Assembly (NCBI GenBank): GCA_902795135.1
Contig: CADBJW010000018.1
Location: forward strand, 1-45,425
Reading direction: 5' to 3'
From: an uncultured Eubacteriales bacterium
Lineage (GTDB): Bacteria > Bacillota > Clostridia > Peptostreptococcales > Anaerovoracaceae
Length of the DNA: 45,425 nt
A program made the position numbers and the translations under genes. Of the stretch, positions 35,409 through 43,911 are shown piece after piece. Position 1 is the stretch's first letter. The number at the start of each line of letters is the position of its first letter. The notes below the pieces were generated by a model. That model saw nothing but the letters and a program-made list of their open reading frames with translations. It ran no database searches and was not told the origin of the DNA.

Positions 35409-35948
35409 ATGAATGAGATGCAGTTTAAGAAGGGTCAGATACTCTCATACGGGACCAATGGAATATGTATCGTCGATGATATCAAGACGCTGAAAATCAC
35501 TCTGGACTCAAAGCCGGAGCCATATTATATTCTCAAATTAAAACGTGACGCACAATCAACGGTGTCCGTTCCCGTGGCGAACACAATGCTCACCTCCAAA
35601 ATGAGAGAGCCCATGAGTAAGGACCAGATTAATACCATGCTCCACTCAGCGAAGGAAAGGAGAATGGTCTGGACTTCAGACCGACGATCCAGAAACGACC
35701 GGTTCCGCGAGATTATGGTGGACGGCGTCAGCACGGATCTGCTGAGAATGATCATGTGCATTTATGAACGAAAGAACAAGCTGTATAAAGAAGGTAAGAA
35801 ACTTCCTGTTACCGATGCCAATACACTGAAGAATGCAGTCCGATTGTTTGAGGAGGAAGTCGCTTACGTCTTCGAGATGCCGGAAGAGGACGTGGCCCCT
35901 TACGTAAAGAAAACCATGGGCATAAGATATGACGGACATACAATATAA
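35409..35948 (+). CDS. CarD/CdnL-family transcription regulator
   Basis: This 179-residue protein has an N-terminal RNA-polymerase-interacting (RID) domain beginning MQFKKGQILSYGTNGICIVDDI and an all-helical C-terminal domain, as in CarD/CdnL. These proteins bind the RNA polymerase beta subunit and stabilise open promoter complexes, often affecting rRNA and housekeeping genes. AGAAGG (35396-35401) is 7 nt from ATG 35409 and only 1 nt from ATG 35403, so 35409 is preferred. It is monocistronic, with its own promoter and terminator. Confidence 0.88.
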   Translation: MNEMQFKKGQILSYGTNGICIVDDIKTLKITLDSKPEPYYILKLKRDAQSTVSVPVANTMLTSKMREPMSKDQINTMLHSAKERRMVWTSDRRSRNDRFREIMVDGVSTDLLRMIMCIYERKNKLYKEGKKLPVTDANTLKNAVRLFEEEVAYVFEMPEEDVAPYVKKTMGIRYDGHTI

Positions 35949-35968
35949 TGTGCCGCTTTGAATGACAC

Positions 35969-35996
35969 AACACCACAGCGAGTGGTGTTTTATTTT
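35969..35996 (+). terminator. Rho-independent terminator after the CarD-family gene
   Basis: AACACCAC (35969-35976) and GTGGTGTT (35982-35989) form a perfect 8-bp stem with a 5-nt loop, followed by TTATTTTT. Confidence 0.88.
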
Positions 35997-36029
35997 TGTT
36001 ACGATGCTTATGGAACTGTCAGAAAACGG

Positions 36030-36058
36030 TTGACATACACTCATACTGCCTATATACT
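36030..36058 (+). promoter_or_regulatory. Strong promoter of the fatty acid synthesis operon
   Basis: TTGACA (36030-36035) and TATACT (36053-36058) have the ideal 17-nt spacing. The expected transcription start near 36065 is the first base of the palindrome cluster that follows. Confidence 0.85.
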
Positions 36059-36064
36059 ACCAAT

Positions 36065-36120
36065 AGTTAGATTATCTAATTGTTTAGTTAATCTAACTGT
36101 TATCTATATCATTTAGATAA
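36065..36120. promoter_or_regulatory. Nested palindromes, probable FabT-type (MarR) operator
   Basis: AGTTAGATTA (36065-36074) is repeated inverted as TAATCTAACT (36089-36098). The left arm itself contains the 13-bp palindrome TTAGATTATCTAA (36067-36079). A third inverted pair, TTATCTA (36100-36106) and TAGATAA (36114-36120), follows. The core resembles the TTTGAnnnTCAAA operators of streptococcal/lactococcal FabT, and a MarR-family gene closes this operon at 42049. The site covers the transcription start, suited to repression. Confidence 0.65.
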
Positions 36121-36163
36121 TAAAGTTGGTTATTAATCATTTAGAAAAAGAGAGGTAAAAAAC

Positions 36164-36385
36164 ATGTTATTTGATCAGATTGCAGAAATCGTTGCTGAAC
36201 ACCTTGATTGCGACAAGGAAGAAATCAAGAGAGATTCTACATTTGAATCACTGGGAATCGATTCACTGGATGCAGTTGAACTGGTTATGAAGCTTGAAGA
36301 AAGTCTCGATGTACAGCTTGACCTTGACAGAGATCTGGCAACTATCGACGAACTGGTTAAGTTTGTAGAAGAGAAGATGAACTAA
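36164..36385 (+). CDS. acpP: Acyl carrier protein
   Basis: This 73-residue acidic four-helix protein carries acyl chains on a phosphopantetheine arm. The attachment motif is GIDSLDAVEL with S34. It is the first gene of the fab operon, about 100 nt downstream of the predicted transcription start, with GAGAGG before ATG 36164. Being first behind a strong promoter suits its high abundance. Confidence 0.97.
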   Translation: MLFDQIAEIVAEHLDCDKEEIKRDSTFESLGIDSLDAVELVMKLEESLDVQLDLDRDLATIDELVKFVEEKMN

Positions 36386-36405
36386 TCCTTAAGAAGGGAA
36401 TTGCT

Positions 36406-37350
36406 ATGAAAAAAGGAAAAATAACTGAACTGTTGGGTATCAAGTATCCAATATTTCAGGGTGGAATGGCATGGATAGCCGATGCGGAACTGGCAGCGGC
36501 TGTTTCGAATGCAGGCGGTCTCGGAATCATCGCAGCTGGAAATGCAGATGGAGACTATGTGCGTTCTCAGCTCAGGAAAGCGAAGGAACTCACAGACAAG
36601 CCGTTTGGTCTGAACATTATGCTGCTGAGTCCTTTTGCAGATGATGTTGCGCAGGCAGCCGTTGACGAGGGCGTTCAGGTAATTACAACCGGTGCAGGCA
36701 ACCCGGCAAAGTACATGAAGCTTTGGCTCGAAGCAGGCATCAAGGTAATTCCGGTAGTTCCATCGATTACTTTCGCGAAGCTGGCAGTAAGAAATGGAGC
36801 TGCAGCGGTCATCGCAGAAGGCGGTGAAAGCGGAGGACACATCGGAGAACTGACTACCATGGCACTCGTACCACAGGTATGTGATACAGTGGACATTCCA
36901 GTCATCGCAGCAGGCGGAATTGCAGATGGCAGAGGAATGGCCGCGGCTTTTGCATTGGGAGCAGACGCAGTACAAATCGGAACGAGATTTTTGTCGGCGA
37001 AGGAATGCAACATCCACGAAAACTATAAGAAAAAAGTCTTAAAGGCAGGCGATACTGCCACAATCGTAACAGGCAGGAGACTGGGACACCCTGTCAGAAG
37101 TATCCGGAATCAGTTTGCCAGAGAATACAGCAAGATTGAATATACGGACATTTCCGATCAGGAACTGGACGATTTCGCTGCAGGCAGACTGCGCCAGGCC
37201 GTCGTTGACGGAGATGAGAAGAACGGATGCTTCCTGGCCGGTCAGATTGCCGCATTAGTCAAAGAAGAACAAACTTGTAAAGAAATTATTGAAGACCTTA
37301 TGAGTGATACAGAAAGAGTTCTCAAGCAGCTCGCTGAACTCAGCAAGTAG
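36406..37350 (+). CDS. fabK: Enoyl-ACP reductase II (FabK)
   Basis: This FMN-dependent TIM-barrel enzyme of 314 residues catalyses the last reduction of each elongation cycle. It starts with GIKYPIFQGGMAWIAD, and GGESGGHIG carries the probable catalytic H145. The phosphate-binding VIAAGGIADGRG and ALGADAVQIGTRFL segments follow. FabK replaces the triclosan-sensitive FabI in many Firmicutes. AAGAAGGGAA precedes ATG 36406, 20 nt after acpP. Confidence 0.96.
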   Translation: MKKGKITELLGIKYPIFQGGMAWIADAELAAAVSNAGGLGIIAAGNADGDYVRSQLRKAKELTDKPFGLNIMLLSPFADDVAQAAVDEGVQVITTGAGNPAKYMKLWLEAGIKVIPVVPSITFAKLAVRNGAAAVIAEGGESGGHIGELTTMALVPQVCDTVDIPVIAAGGIADGRGMAAAFALGADAVQIGTRFLSAKECNIHENYKKKVLKAGDTATIVTGRRLGHPVRSIRNQFAREYSKIEYTDISDQELDDFAAGRLRQAVVDGDEKNGCFLAGQIAALVKEEQTCKEIIEDLMSDTERVLKQLAELSK

Positions 37351-37398
37351 TCACAGTCTGCAGACATGTAGGCAAATAAGGCCTGGGAGGTAACATTT

Positions 37399-38316
37399 AT
37401 GGGAAAGATCGCTTTTGTATTTGCAGGACAGGGTGCACAGTATCCTGGAATGGGTAAGGACGTCGCAGAATACAGCGCAGCTGCTGCGGAAATCTTTAAG
37501 ATTGCCGACGAAGTTCGTCCTGAAACGAGCAGACAGTGCTTTGAAGGAACCAGCGAAGAATTGCAGGAAACGAGAAACACGCAGCCTTGCATTTTTACCG
37601 TTGACCTTGCTATGGCAGCAGCTTTAGGCGAAAAGGGCATCAAAGCTGACTATACAGCAGGATTCTCTTTGGGAGAACTCGCAGCACTGACTTATGCAAA
37701 GGCGTTCGGTTTCGGAGATGGCCTCAAAATCGTCAGCAAGCGTGGAGAACTGATGCAGATCGCTTCAGAGAAACACAACACTGGCATGGCAGCTGTACTG
37801 AAGCTGTCCGATGAAAAAATCGAGGAGCTGGCCGCAAAGTACGACAACGTTTACCCGGTAAACTACAACTGCAACGGGAACGTTACAGTAGCAGCAGATA
37901 AAGAGCAACTAGCTGCGTTCTCCGCAGATGTCAAGGAAGCACGCGGACTGGCAAGGCCTCTGAAAGTAAGCGGAGCTTTCCACTCACCGTACATGGCGGA
38001 AGCCGCCGAAGAATTTGGCGCGTTTCTAAAAGACGTCGAAGTCGGTGAAGTGGAAATCCCTGTTTATTCCAACAGAACAGCAAAGGCTTATGAAGGCGAC
38101 TATAAGGAGCTTCTGGAAGAACAGATCATCAATCCGGTCAGATGGAAGACCCTCATAGAAAACCTGATTGCTGAAGGCGTTGATACATTTATTGAACTCG
38201 GACCTGGCAAGGCGCTGACTTCAATGATTACACGCATATCTAAAGAAGTGACAGCTCTCAACGTAAGTGATGTTGAAAGTCTGGAAAACACATTAGAAAG
38301 GATGTCAGAATGTTAA
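37399..38316 (+). CDS. fabD: Malonyl-CoA:ACP transacylase (FabD)
   Basis: This 305-residue enzyme loads malonyl groups onto ACP. It starts with AFVFAGQGAQYPGMG, and its nucleophile motif is GFSLGE with S90 (Phe where GHSLGE is usual). GAFHSPYM carries the catalytic His and PVYSNRTA follows. GGGAGG lies about 10 nt before ATG 37399. Its end overlaps fabG by 7 nt. Confidence 0.96.
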   Translation: MGKIAFVFAGQGAQYPGMGKDVAEYSAAAAEIFKIADEVRPETSRQCFEGTSEELQETRNTQPCIFTVDLAMAAALGEKGIKADYTAGFSLGELAALTYAKAFGFGDGLKIVSKRGELMQIASEKHNTGMAAVLKLSDEKIEELAAKYDNVYPVNYNCNGNVTVAADKEQLAAFSADVKEARGLARPLKVSGAFHSPYMAEAAEEFGAFLKDVEVGEVEIPVYSNRTAKAYEGDYKELLEEQIINPVRWKTLIENLIAEGVDTFIELGPGKALTSMITRISKEVTALNVSDVESLENTLERMSEC

Positions 38317-39044
38317 AAGGAAAAACAGCTGTAGTAACAGGCGGCAGCCAGGGAATTGGTAAAGTAACAGCGCTCAAACTTGCCGCAGAAGGCGCTGATA
38401 TCGTAATCATCCACATGGGAACCGAAGAAGATGCTGCAGCAGCATGTTCTGAAATCGAGGCTTTTGGGGTAAAAGCAAAAGCACTCAGACTGGATGTTTC
38501 AGACTTCGGAGCTGTAAAAGAAGCAGTTGCGGACATCATCAAAGAATTCGGTACGATCGATGTTCTCGTAAACTGCGCAGGAATCACCAGAGACGGACTC
38601 ATTGCAATGATGAAAGAAGAAAACTTCGATGCAGTCATCAATGTAAATCTCAAGGGAACATTCAACATGATCAGACACTGCACCCCTTACTTTATCAAAC
38701 AAAAGGGCGGAGCAATCGTCAACGTTTCATCCGTTTCCGGGATCATGGGTAATGCCGGACAGGCGAACTACAGTACATCAAAGGCCGGCGTGATCGGACT
38801 TACCAAGTCAACGGCGAAAGAACTGGTTGGCAGAGGCGTAAGATGTAATGCGGTAGCTCCTGGATTCGTGGCAACTGCGATGACAGAGAACCTGAGCAAG
38901 AACAACAAGCTGGTGGACGCGATTCCGATGAAGAGAATGGCGACTGCAGAAGAAGTAGCTGATGTTATTGTATTCCTCGCATCGGATAAGGCTAGCTATA
39001 TAACCGGCGAAGTCATTAAAGTCGATGGCGGAATCGCAATGTAG
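38310..39044 (+). CDS. fabG: 3-oxoacyl-ACP reductase (FabG)
   Basis: This short-chain dehydrogenase of 244 residues reduces 3-oxoacyl-ACP with NADPH. The cofactor motif is TGGSQGIG (about 10-17), NCAG is near 89, and the catalytic Ser and Y-x3-K lie in NVSSVSGIMGNAGQANYSTSKAG (listed here as separate motifs NVSS and YSTSK). Length and position between fabD and fabF are canonical. Confidence 0.96.
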   Translation: MLKGKTAVVTGGSQGIGKVTALKLAAEGADIVIIHMGTEEDAAAACSEIEAFGVKAKALRLDVSDFGAVKEAVADIIKEFGTIDVLVNCAGITRDGLIAMMKEENFDAVINVNLKGTFNMIRHCTPYFIKQKGGAIVNVSSVSGIMGNAGQANYSTSKAGVIGLTKSTAKELVGRGVRCNAVAPGFVATAMTENLSKNNKLVDAIPMKRMATAEEVADVIVFLASDKASYITGEVIKVDGGIAM

Positions 39045-39059
39045 TGAGAGGTAATATTT

Positions 39060-40295
39060 ATGGAAAGAAAAGTAGTAGTTACCGGGATGGGTGCCATCAC
39101 TCCTCTCGGCAATGATGTAAATACATTATGGGACAACCTGATTGCCGGCAAGCTGGGAATCGGCCCAATCACAAGATTTGATACAACCGACTATGCCGTT
39201 AAGATCGGTGCAGAAGTCAAGGATTTTGATCCAAAGGACTACATGGAAAAGGCAGATGTCAGAAAAGCTGACCATAACGTTCATATGGCCGTTGCGGCAG
39301 CCGTACAGGCAGTGAACGACAGCGGCATCGAAGGCCATTTCGATCCGGAAAGAACCGGCGTATATTTCGGTTCTGGAATCGGCGGAATTGAAACCTTCGA
39401 AGATACTTATACGAAGCTTTTGAATAAGGGACCTCGTTTCGTATCTCCATACTTTATTCCGATGATGATTCCGAATATGGCAGCAGGAACCATCGCCATT
39501 CGCTATGGCATGAGAGGCCCGGCACTTCCTGCCGTTTCCGCTTGTGCATCCGGAACCAATGCCATTGGGGAAGCTCTTAGAGCGGTCAGACACGGATACA
39601 CCGACGTTATGGTAACCGGCGGTACAGAAGCGGCGCTGACTAGATCCAGCGTAGCAGGCTTCATCAAGATGCAGGCCCTGAACATGACCGACGACGTGGA
39701 GCACGCCAGTCTGCCGTTCCATAAGGACAGAGGCGGATTCGTAATCGGTGAAGGTGCAGGCGCACTGGTTATCGAAAGTGAAGAGCATGCACTGGCAAGA
39801 GGCGCAAAGATCTATGCGGAACTGTGCGGATATGGTTCCACATGCGACGCCTACCACATGACAGCTCCGGATCCGGAAGCAAAAGCAGGTTCCGCAGCGA
39901 TTCGTGACGCGTGGGTAGAAGGCGGATCTCCGGATGCTTCTACGATTTACGTAAATGCGCACGGAACGGGAACACCGCTCAATGACAAATCCGAAACGAT
40001 TGCACTGAAGAAAGTCTTTGGTGAAGATGCATACAAACTGATCATCAGTTCAACCAAGTCCATGACAGGACACATGCTGGGCGGAACTGGCGCAGTAGAA
40101 GCCATCGCTTCCATTCTGGCCATCAAGGAAGGCATGATTCCTCCAACGATCGGTCTGGATACACCGGATCCGGAATGCGACCTGGACTACACGCCGCTTA
40201 AGGCGCGTAAGGCAGATGTGGATTTCGCACTTTCCACTTCACTGGGATTTGGCGGACACAACGCATGCATTTCATTCAAGAAGTACGAAAAGTAA
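39060..40295 (+). CDS. fabF: 3-oxoacyl-ACP synthase II (FabF)
   Basis: This condensing enzyme of 411 residues elongates acyl-ACP with malonyl-ACP. The active-site triad is in place: SACASGTNAIGEAL with nucleophile C162, NAHGTGTPLND and KSMTGHMLGGTGA. It is the first of two fabF-like genes in this operon and the more canonical of the pair. GAGAGG lies upstream of ATG 39060. Confidence 0.95.
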   Translation: MERKVVVTGMGAITPLGNDVNTLWDNLIAGKLGIGPITRFDTTDYAVKIGAEVKDFDPKDYMEKADVRKADHNVHMAVAAAVQAVNDSGIEGHFDPERTGVYFGSGIGGIETFEDTYTKLLNKGPRFVSPYFIPMMIPNMAAGTIAIRYGMRGPALPAVSACASGTNAIGEALRAVRHGYTDVMVTGGTEAALTRSSVAGFIKMQALNMTDDVEHASLPFHKDRGGFVIGEGAGALVIESEEHALARGAKIYAELCGYGSTCDAYHMTAPDPEAKAGSAAIRDAWVEGGSPDASTIYVNAHGTGTPLNDKSETIALKKVFGEDAYKLIISSTKSMTGHMLGGTGAVEAIASILAIKEGMIPPTIGLDTPDPECDLDYTPLKARKADVDFALSTSLGFGGHNACISFKKYEK

Positions 40296-40320
40296 GCGTA
40301 CGAATAATAGGAGAAAACCC

Positions 40321-40764
40321 ATGAACAAACAGGAAATAATGCAGATCCTTCCGCACAGAGACAATATGCTCCTCGTCGAAGAAGCAGAAGTCGAAGAAGT
40401 TGAAGGCAAGGATGGAGAAATCAAGAAGGTATCTCACGGGAAGTATCACGTTAGAGGAGATGAATTTTTCCTGCAGGGACATTTCCCGGGCAATCCCATC
40501 GTTCCGGGCGTGATTCTTTGTGAAATGATGGCACAGTCCACCTGTGTGCTTTTGCAGGACGCCATGGAAGAGGGAATGAGCTCCCTGTTTACAGGTCTCA
40601 AAGACGTTAAGTTCAAAAATCCTGTAAAACCGGGCGACACATTTGAATCAAAATGCGAAATCACGAGAAAAATGCCGCCATTCTATTTCGCCAAAGGCGA
40701 AGGCTATGTAGATGGCAAACTGGCTGTCAAAGCTGAATTCTCATTCGCGTTAGTCAAGGGCTGA
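40321..40764 (+). CDS. fabZ: 3-hydroxyacyl-ACP dehydratase (FabZ)
   Basis: This hot-dog-fold enzyme of 147 residues dehydrates 3-hydroxyacyl-ACP. The catalytic His is in ILPHRDNMLLVEE (H12) and the Glu in FPGNPIVPGVILCEMMAQ. An acidic insert after the first strand (about 24-34, VEEVEGKDGEI) is slightly unusual. AATAGGAGAAAA precedes ATG 40321. A hairpin lies just after the gene. Confidence 0.95.
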   Translation: MNKQEIMQILPHRDNMLLVEEAEVEEVEGKDGEIKKVSHGKYHVRGDEFFLQGHFPGNPIVPGVILCEMMAQSTCVLLQDAMEEGMSSLFTGLKDVKFKNPVKPGDTFESKCEITRKMPPFYFAKGEGYVDGKLAVKAEFSFALVKG

Positions 40765-40769
40765 TCTAC

Positions 40770-40799
40770 AGGTGGCAAGAGATGATTCTTTTGTCACCT
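40770..40799 (+). promoter_or_regulatory. Intra-operon hairpin between fabZ and the second fabF
   Basis: AGGTGGCAAGAG (40770-40781) pairs with CTTTTGTCACCT (40788-40799) over 12 bp including two G-U pairs, with a 6-nt loop. No T-tract follows, so this is more likely an mRNA processing or stability element than a terminator. It lies 23 nt before the next start codon. Confidence 0.5.
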
Positions 40800-40822
40800 T
40801 AATCATAGAGGAGACAAATCAT

Positions 40823-42049
40823 ATGAGCAAAAAACTTGTTATCACAGGCATGGGAATGATTACGCCAATCGGCATCGGAGTCGACGCTTATTGGGAAAAT
40901 CTCATTGCCGGTAAAACAGGAATCGATTATATAACCAGAATAGATACAGAAGAACTGCCGGTCAAATTTGCCGGCGAATGTAAGGATTTCGTTGCGAAGG
41001 AATTCATGCCGCGCAAGTTATCCAGCGAAATGGACCGGTTCATGCAGATGGCCTTTGTCGCTGCAGGACAGGCCATCGAAGACTGCGGCGGAATCGCAGA
41101 TCCATATAGAACCGGTATCACCATCGGCACTGCCCTGAATGGCATTATGACCATCACAGAAACGGAACGGTCTTACACCAAGTCCGCCTTCAAGAGAGTC
41201 GGTCCGAGATTTTTGCCGAAATCACTGGGCAATGTTTGCGCTTCACAGATTGCGATTGCAAACAACATTCACGGGCCAAGCATGACCCTTAATACGGCGT
41301 GCGCTTCCGGTGGAGATGCCATGACCCTGGCCGCTATGTTCATTCAGAGCGGGATGGCAGACGCCATGGTCGTTGCGGGAGCAGAATCCGCAACGGAACC
41401 GATCCTGATTCAGTCACTGGCAGGAGCCCAGGCTCTGTCCACCTTTAACGAGGATCCACAGAGAGCCTGCAGGCCTTTTGATAAGGACCGGGACGGCTTC
41501 GTGCTCGGCGAGGGTGCGGGTTCCGTTGTCATAGAAACCGAGGAACATGCAAAGGCAAGGGGCGCGAAGATTTACGCAGAACTTGCGGGCTACGGCAACA
41601 ATACCGACGCGTATCACCCGGTTACTCCGAGACCGGATGGCGAAGGCGAGATTCTTTGCATGAAACAGGCCATGGAAGTGGCCGGCATTAAACCGTCAGA
41701 CATTGGATACATCAATACCCACGGGACTGCTACCGTCAAGGGCGACATGGTGGAAGATGAATCCGTACGGGAAGTATTCGGTGAAGACGCAAAGGGATTG
41801 ATACTGAATTCAACAAAGGCCGCAACAGGGCACATTATGGGTGCAGGCGGTATTACAGAGACGATTACGTGCATCAAGGCACTGGAAACAGGTCTGATTG
41901 CGCCGACGTTGAATCTGAAGGAGCAGGATCCTGATTGTAAACTCCACTACGCCAAGGAACTGACCAAGGTTGAGGGCTTGAAATATGCTATGTCCAATGC
42001 CTTTGGATTCGGAGGACAGAATTCCAGTATCATCGTAGGGAAGTATTGA
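40823..42049 (+). CDS. fabF: Second 3-oxoacyl-ACP synthase (FabF-like, KAS II)
   Basis: This 408-residue condensing enzyme keeps the full triad: NTACASGGDAMTLAAM with C160, NTHGTATVKGD and KAATGHIMGAGG. It diverges clearly from the first copy, for example GIDYITRIDTEELPVKFAGE near the start. It could take a different chain length or do the unsaturated-chain step, or partly stand in for the fabH missing from this operon; this is inference. GAGGAGA precedes ATG 40823, and the earlier in-frame start lies in the hairpin. The stop overlaps the marR start. Confidence 0.93.
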   Translation: MSKKLVITGMGMITPIGIGVDAYWENLIAGKTGIDYITRIDTEELPVKFAGECKDFVAKEFMPRKLSSEMDRFMQMAFVAAGQAIEDCGGIADPYRTGITIGTALNGIMTITETERSYTKSAFKRVGPRFLPKSLGNVCASQIAIANNIHGPSMTLNTACASGGDAMTLAAMFIQSGMADAMVVAGAESATEPILIQSLAGAQALSTFNEDPQRACRPFDKDRDGFVLGEGAGSVVIETEEHAKARGAKIYAELAGYGNNTDAYHPVTPRPDGEGEILCMKQAMEVAGIKPSDIGYINTHGTATVKGDMVEDESVREVFGEDAKGLILNSTKAATGHIMGAGGITETITCIKALETGLIAPTLNLKEQDPDCKLHYAKELTKVEGLKYAMSNAFGFGGQNSSIIVGKY

Positions 42050-42516
42050 TGATGAAAGATTTTTCGAATCAGTTTAATAAAGTGATCGTTGAGGCATACC
42101 ATAACCTGCTGTTGATGGAGGAAACGAAGCGCAAGTACAGCAGCGCCAGTTTTTCCTTTCGGGACAGGAATGCGGTGGCGTTTCTTCTCCGAAATCCGGA
42201 GGGAACCAGAATCAGTGATCTGGCTGATTATCTGAAAATCAGCCGGCCCTCCACGACGACACTGGTCAAGAAGCTGGAGAAAAACGGTCTTGTGCAGCGC
42301 GTACGCAAATCCAATGACAGCAAGGTGACTCTGTTAAAGTGCACGGGAAAAGGCAAACGCTACGCCTCATTTCAAAGACGTTACACAGACCGCCTTACGA
42401 AGCGGGTGAACGAAGAGTTCACGGAGGAAGAAAAGGAAATACTATACAAAGGCTTTTGCAAGCTGAACGAGTTTTTCATCGAAAGCATCAACGAGTCTGA
42501 AGAAAAACATAAATAG
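42049..42516 (+). CDS. MarR family regulator, probable FabT-like repressor
   Basis: This 155-residue winged-helix protein has the MarR plan. An N-terminal helix pair is followed by HTH residues about 58-82 (RISDLADYLKISRPSTTTLV), the charged wing at about 88-101 (VQRVRKSNDSKVTLL), and a long C-terminal dimerisation helix. Its place inside the fab operon and the palindromes at 36065-36120 suggest a FabT-like repressor of fatty acid synthesis. FabT is usually encoded at the front of the cluster; here it is at the end. AGGGAA (42037-42042) is 6 nt before ATG 42049; ATG 42052 is also possible. Confidence 0.85.
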   Translation: MMKDFSNQFNKVIVEAYHNLLLMEETKRKYSSASFSFRDRNAVAFLLRNPEGTRISDLADYLKISRPSTTTLVKKLEKNGLVQRVRKSNDSKVTLLKCTGKGKRYASFQRRYTDRLTKRVNEEFTEEEKEILYKGFCKLNEFFIESINESEEKHK

Positions 42517-42525
42517 GAGATCGAA

Positions 42526-43884
42526 ATGAGCAGAATAAGGTTTTATGCTGCATTATATATTTCTAAAATCATAGCTTTTGGAATCGGTCTGGTTGCGAAA
42601 GAGCGCGGAACAAATCTTCCGGGCTCTATTGCGCTTAAAATCGACCCTGGATTCATTAGCCACATCAAAGGCCTGGATCCGGAGAATACGATTTTTGTTA
42701 CTGGGACGAACGGCAAAAGCACCACGACCAATCTCATGGCCCATGTCTTTGAAAAGGCAGGAATCCGGGCGGCGGTCAATCTGGCTGGAGCAAATCTGAT
42801 CGGCGGAGCCGTCGTAACGCTTTTGCATAATTGCGGACTGGATGGCAAGCTGAAAGCGGACGTTGTACTGTTGGAAACGGACGAGCGTTTTATGCCGATC
42901 ATCCGCAAGCAGCTGCCGGCGAAGCACATTTGCGTGACGAACATACAGAAGGATCAGGTGCAGAGAAACGGTGAACCGGACATTATCTGGCGTAAGATCG
43001 CATCGGCCATCGACGAAGATGTGACGTTGTATGTAAACGGGGATGAGCCAAATGCCCTGAGTCTGGGCCGCATTGCCGGGAAATGCGTCACCTATGGAGT
43101 CGATGAGAACACGTCGTCCTTTGACAAAAAAGATGACTTTTTCTCTGTGACAATGCCTTGCCCGGTCTGCCACGAGCCAATTGTCTTTGACAAGTACAAT
43201 ATCGATAACATTGGCCCGTTCCATTGCAGTGGATGTGGATTCGGAGTGATCAAGAACGATTATCAGGCTCACCATATCGACTTTGACAGGAAAACCTTCT
43301 CCGTAGATGGTGCAACCTATGATTTCAAGTACAGCACGCCATATTTCCTGTACTGTTATGTAGCGGCGCTAACGTTGGCCCGGGAGTTTGGGGTTTCGGA
43401 AGATAAAATCAGCGAGGCCTTTGAAGATTTCGTGAATATCGGCGGAAGAATGGAAACCATTCAGGCCGGCGGCAAATCCATCAAATACTTGCGTATGAAG
43501 CAGGAGAATCCGGAGACCGTACAGTCCGCGCTCAACGTCATTGCGGACGACCCAACGGAAAAGCTGTTTTTGCTGGGCCTGGATGAACTGGTGGATTTTG
43601 AACCGCATTACACAAACACCTTTTATACCTTTGACTGCGATTTCCGGAAGCTGGTCAACTCCAATGTGGGAAGGTGCATCTGCTTTTCGGGGACGGTTGC
43701 CTATGATGCGGCTCTCCGAATGCTATACGACGGGTTTGATCCGGAGAAGCTGACGGTACTGCCAACCAACGATGATAAGACCATCGTCGATGAAATGGCG
43801 AAATATGATATTGATAACGTATACTTGATCACATGGCTTCACAAATTTGAGTCTTTGGCCGAATATGCCAAGGCACATATGTGA
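42526..43884 (+). CDS. murT: MurT-like Mur ligase (lipid II isoglutaminyl synthase subunit), divergent
   Basis: This Mur-ligase-family protein has 452 residues. The ATP loop is VTGTNGKSTTT (K64), and a four-cysteine zinc ribbon is inserted in the central domain (C212, C215, C234, C237), as in MurT. With GatD, MurT amidates the D-Glu alpha-carboxyl of lipid II to D-isoglutamine. The C-terminal domain, which in MurT meets GatD and supplies an Asp to its triad, is divergent here: after GLDELVDFEPHYTNTF I do not find the usual DGRDVSWLWD-like stretch. TAGGAGATCG precedes ATG 42526, 9 nt after marR, so it is probably read from the fab promoter. Confidence 0.88.
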   Translation: MSRIRFYAALYISKIIAFGIGLVAKERGTNLPGSIALKIDPGFISHIKGLDPENTIFVTGTNGKSTTTNLMAHVFEKAGIRAAVNLAGANLIGGAVVTLLHNCGLDGKLKADVVLLETDERFMPIIRKQLPAKHICVTNIQKDQVQRNGEPDIIWRKIASAIDEDVTLYVNGDEPNALSLGRIAGKCVTYGVDENTSSFDKKDDFFSVTMPCPVCHEPIVFDKYNIDNIGPFHCSGCGFGVIKNDYQAHHIDFDRKTFSVDGATYDFKYSTPYFLYCYVAALTLAREFGVSEDKISEAFEDFVNIGGRMETIQAGGKSIKYLRMKQENPETVQSALNVIADDPTEKLFLLGLDELVDFEPHYTNTFYTFDCDFRKLVNSNVGRCICFSGTVAYDAALRMLYDGFDPEKLTVLPTNDDKTIVDEMAKYDIDNVYLITWLHKFESLAEYAKAHM

Positions 43885-43911
43885 TTCAAATAGATCCATT
43901 TGGTGAGAAAT

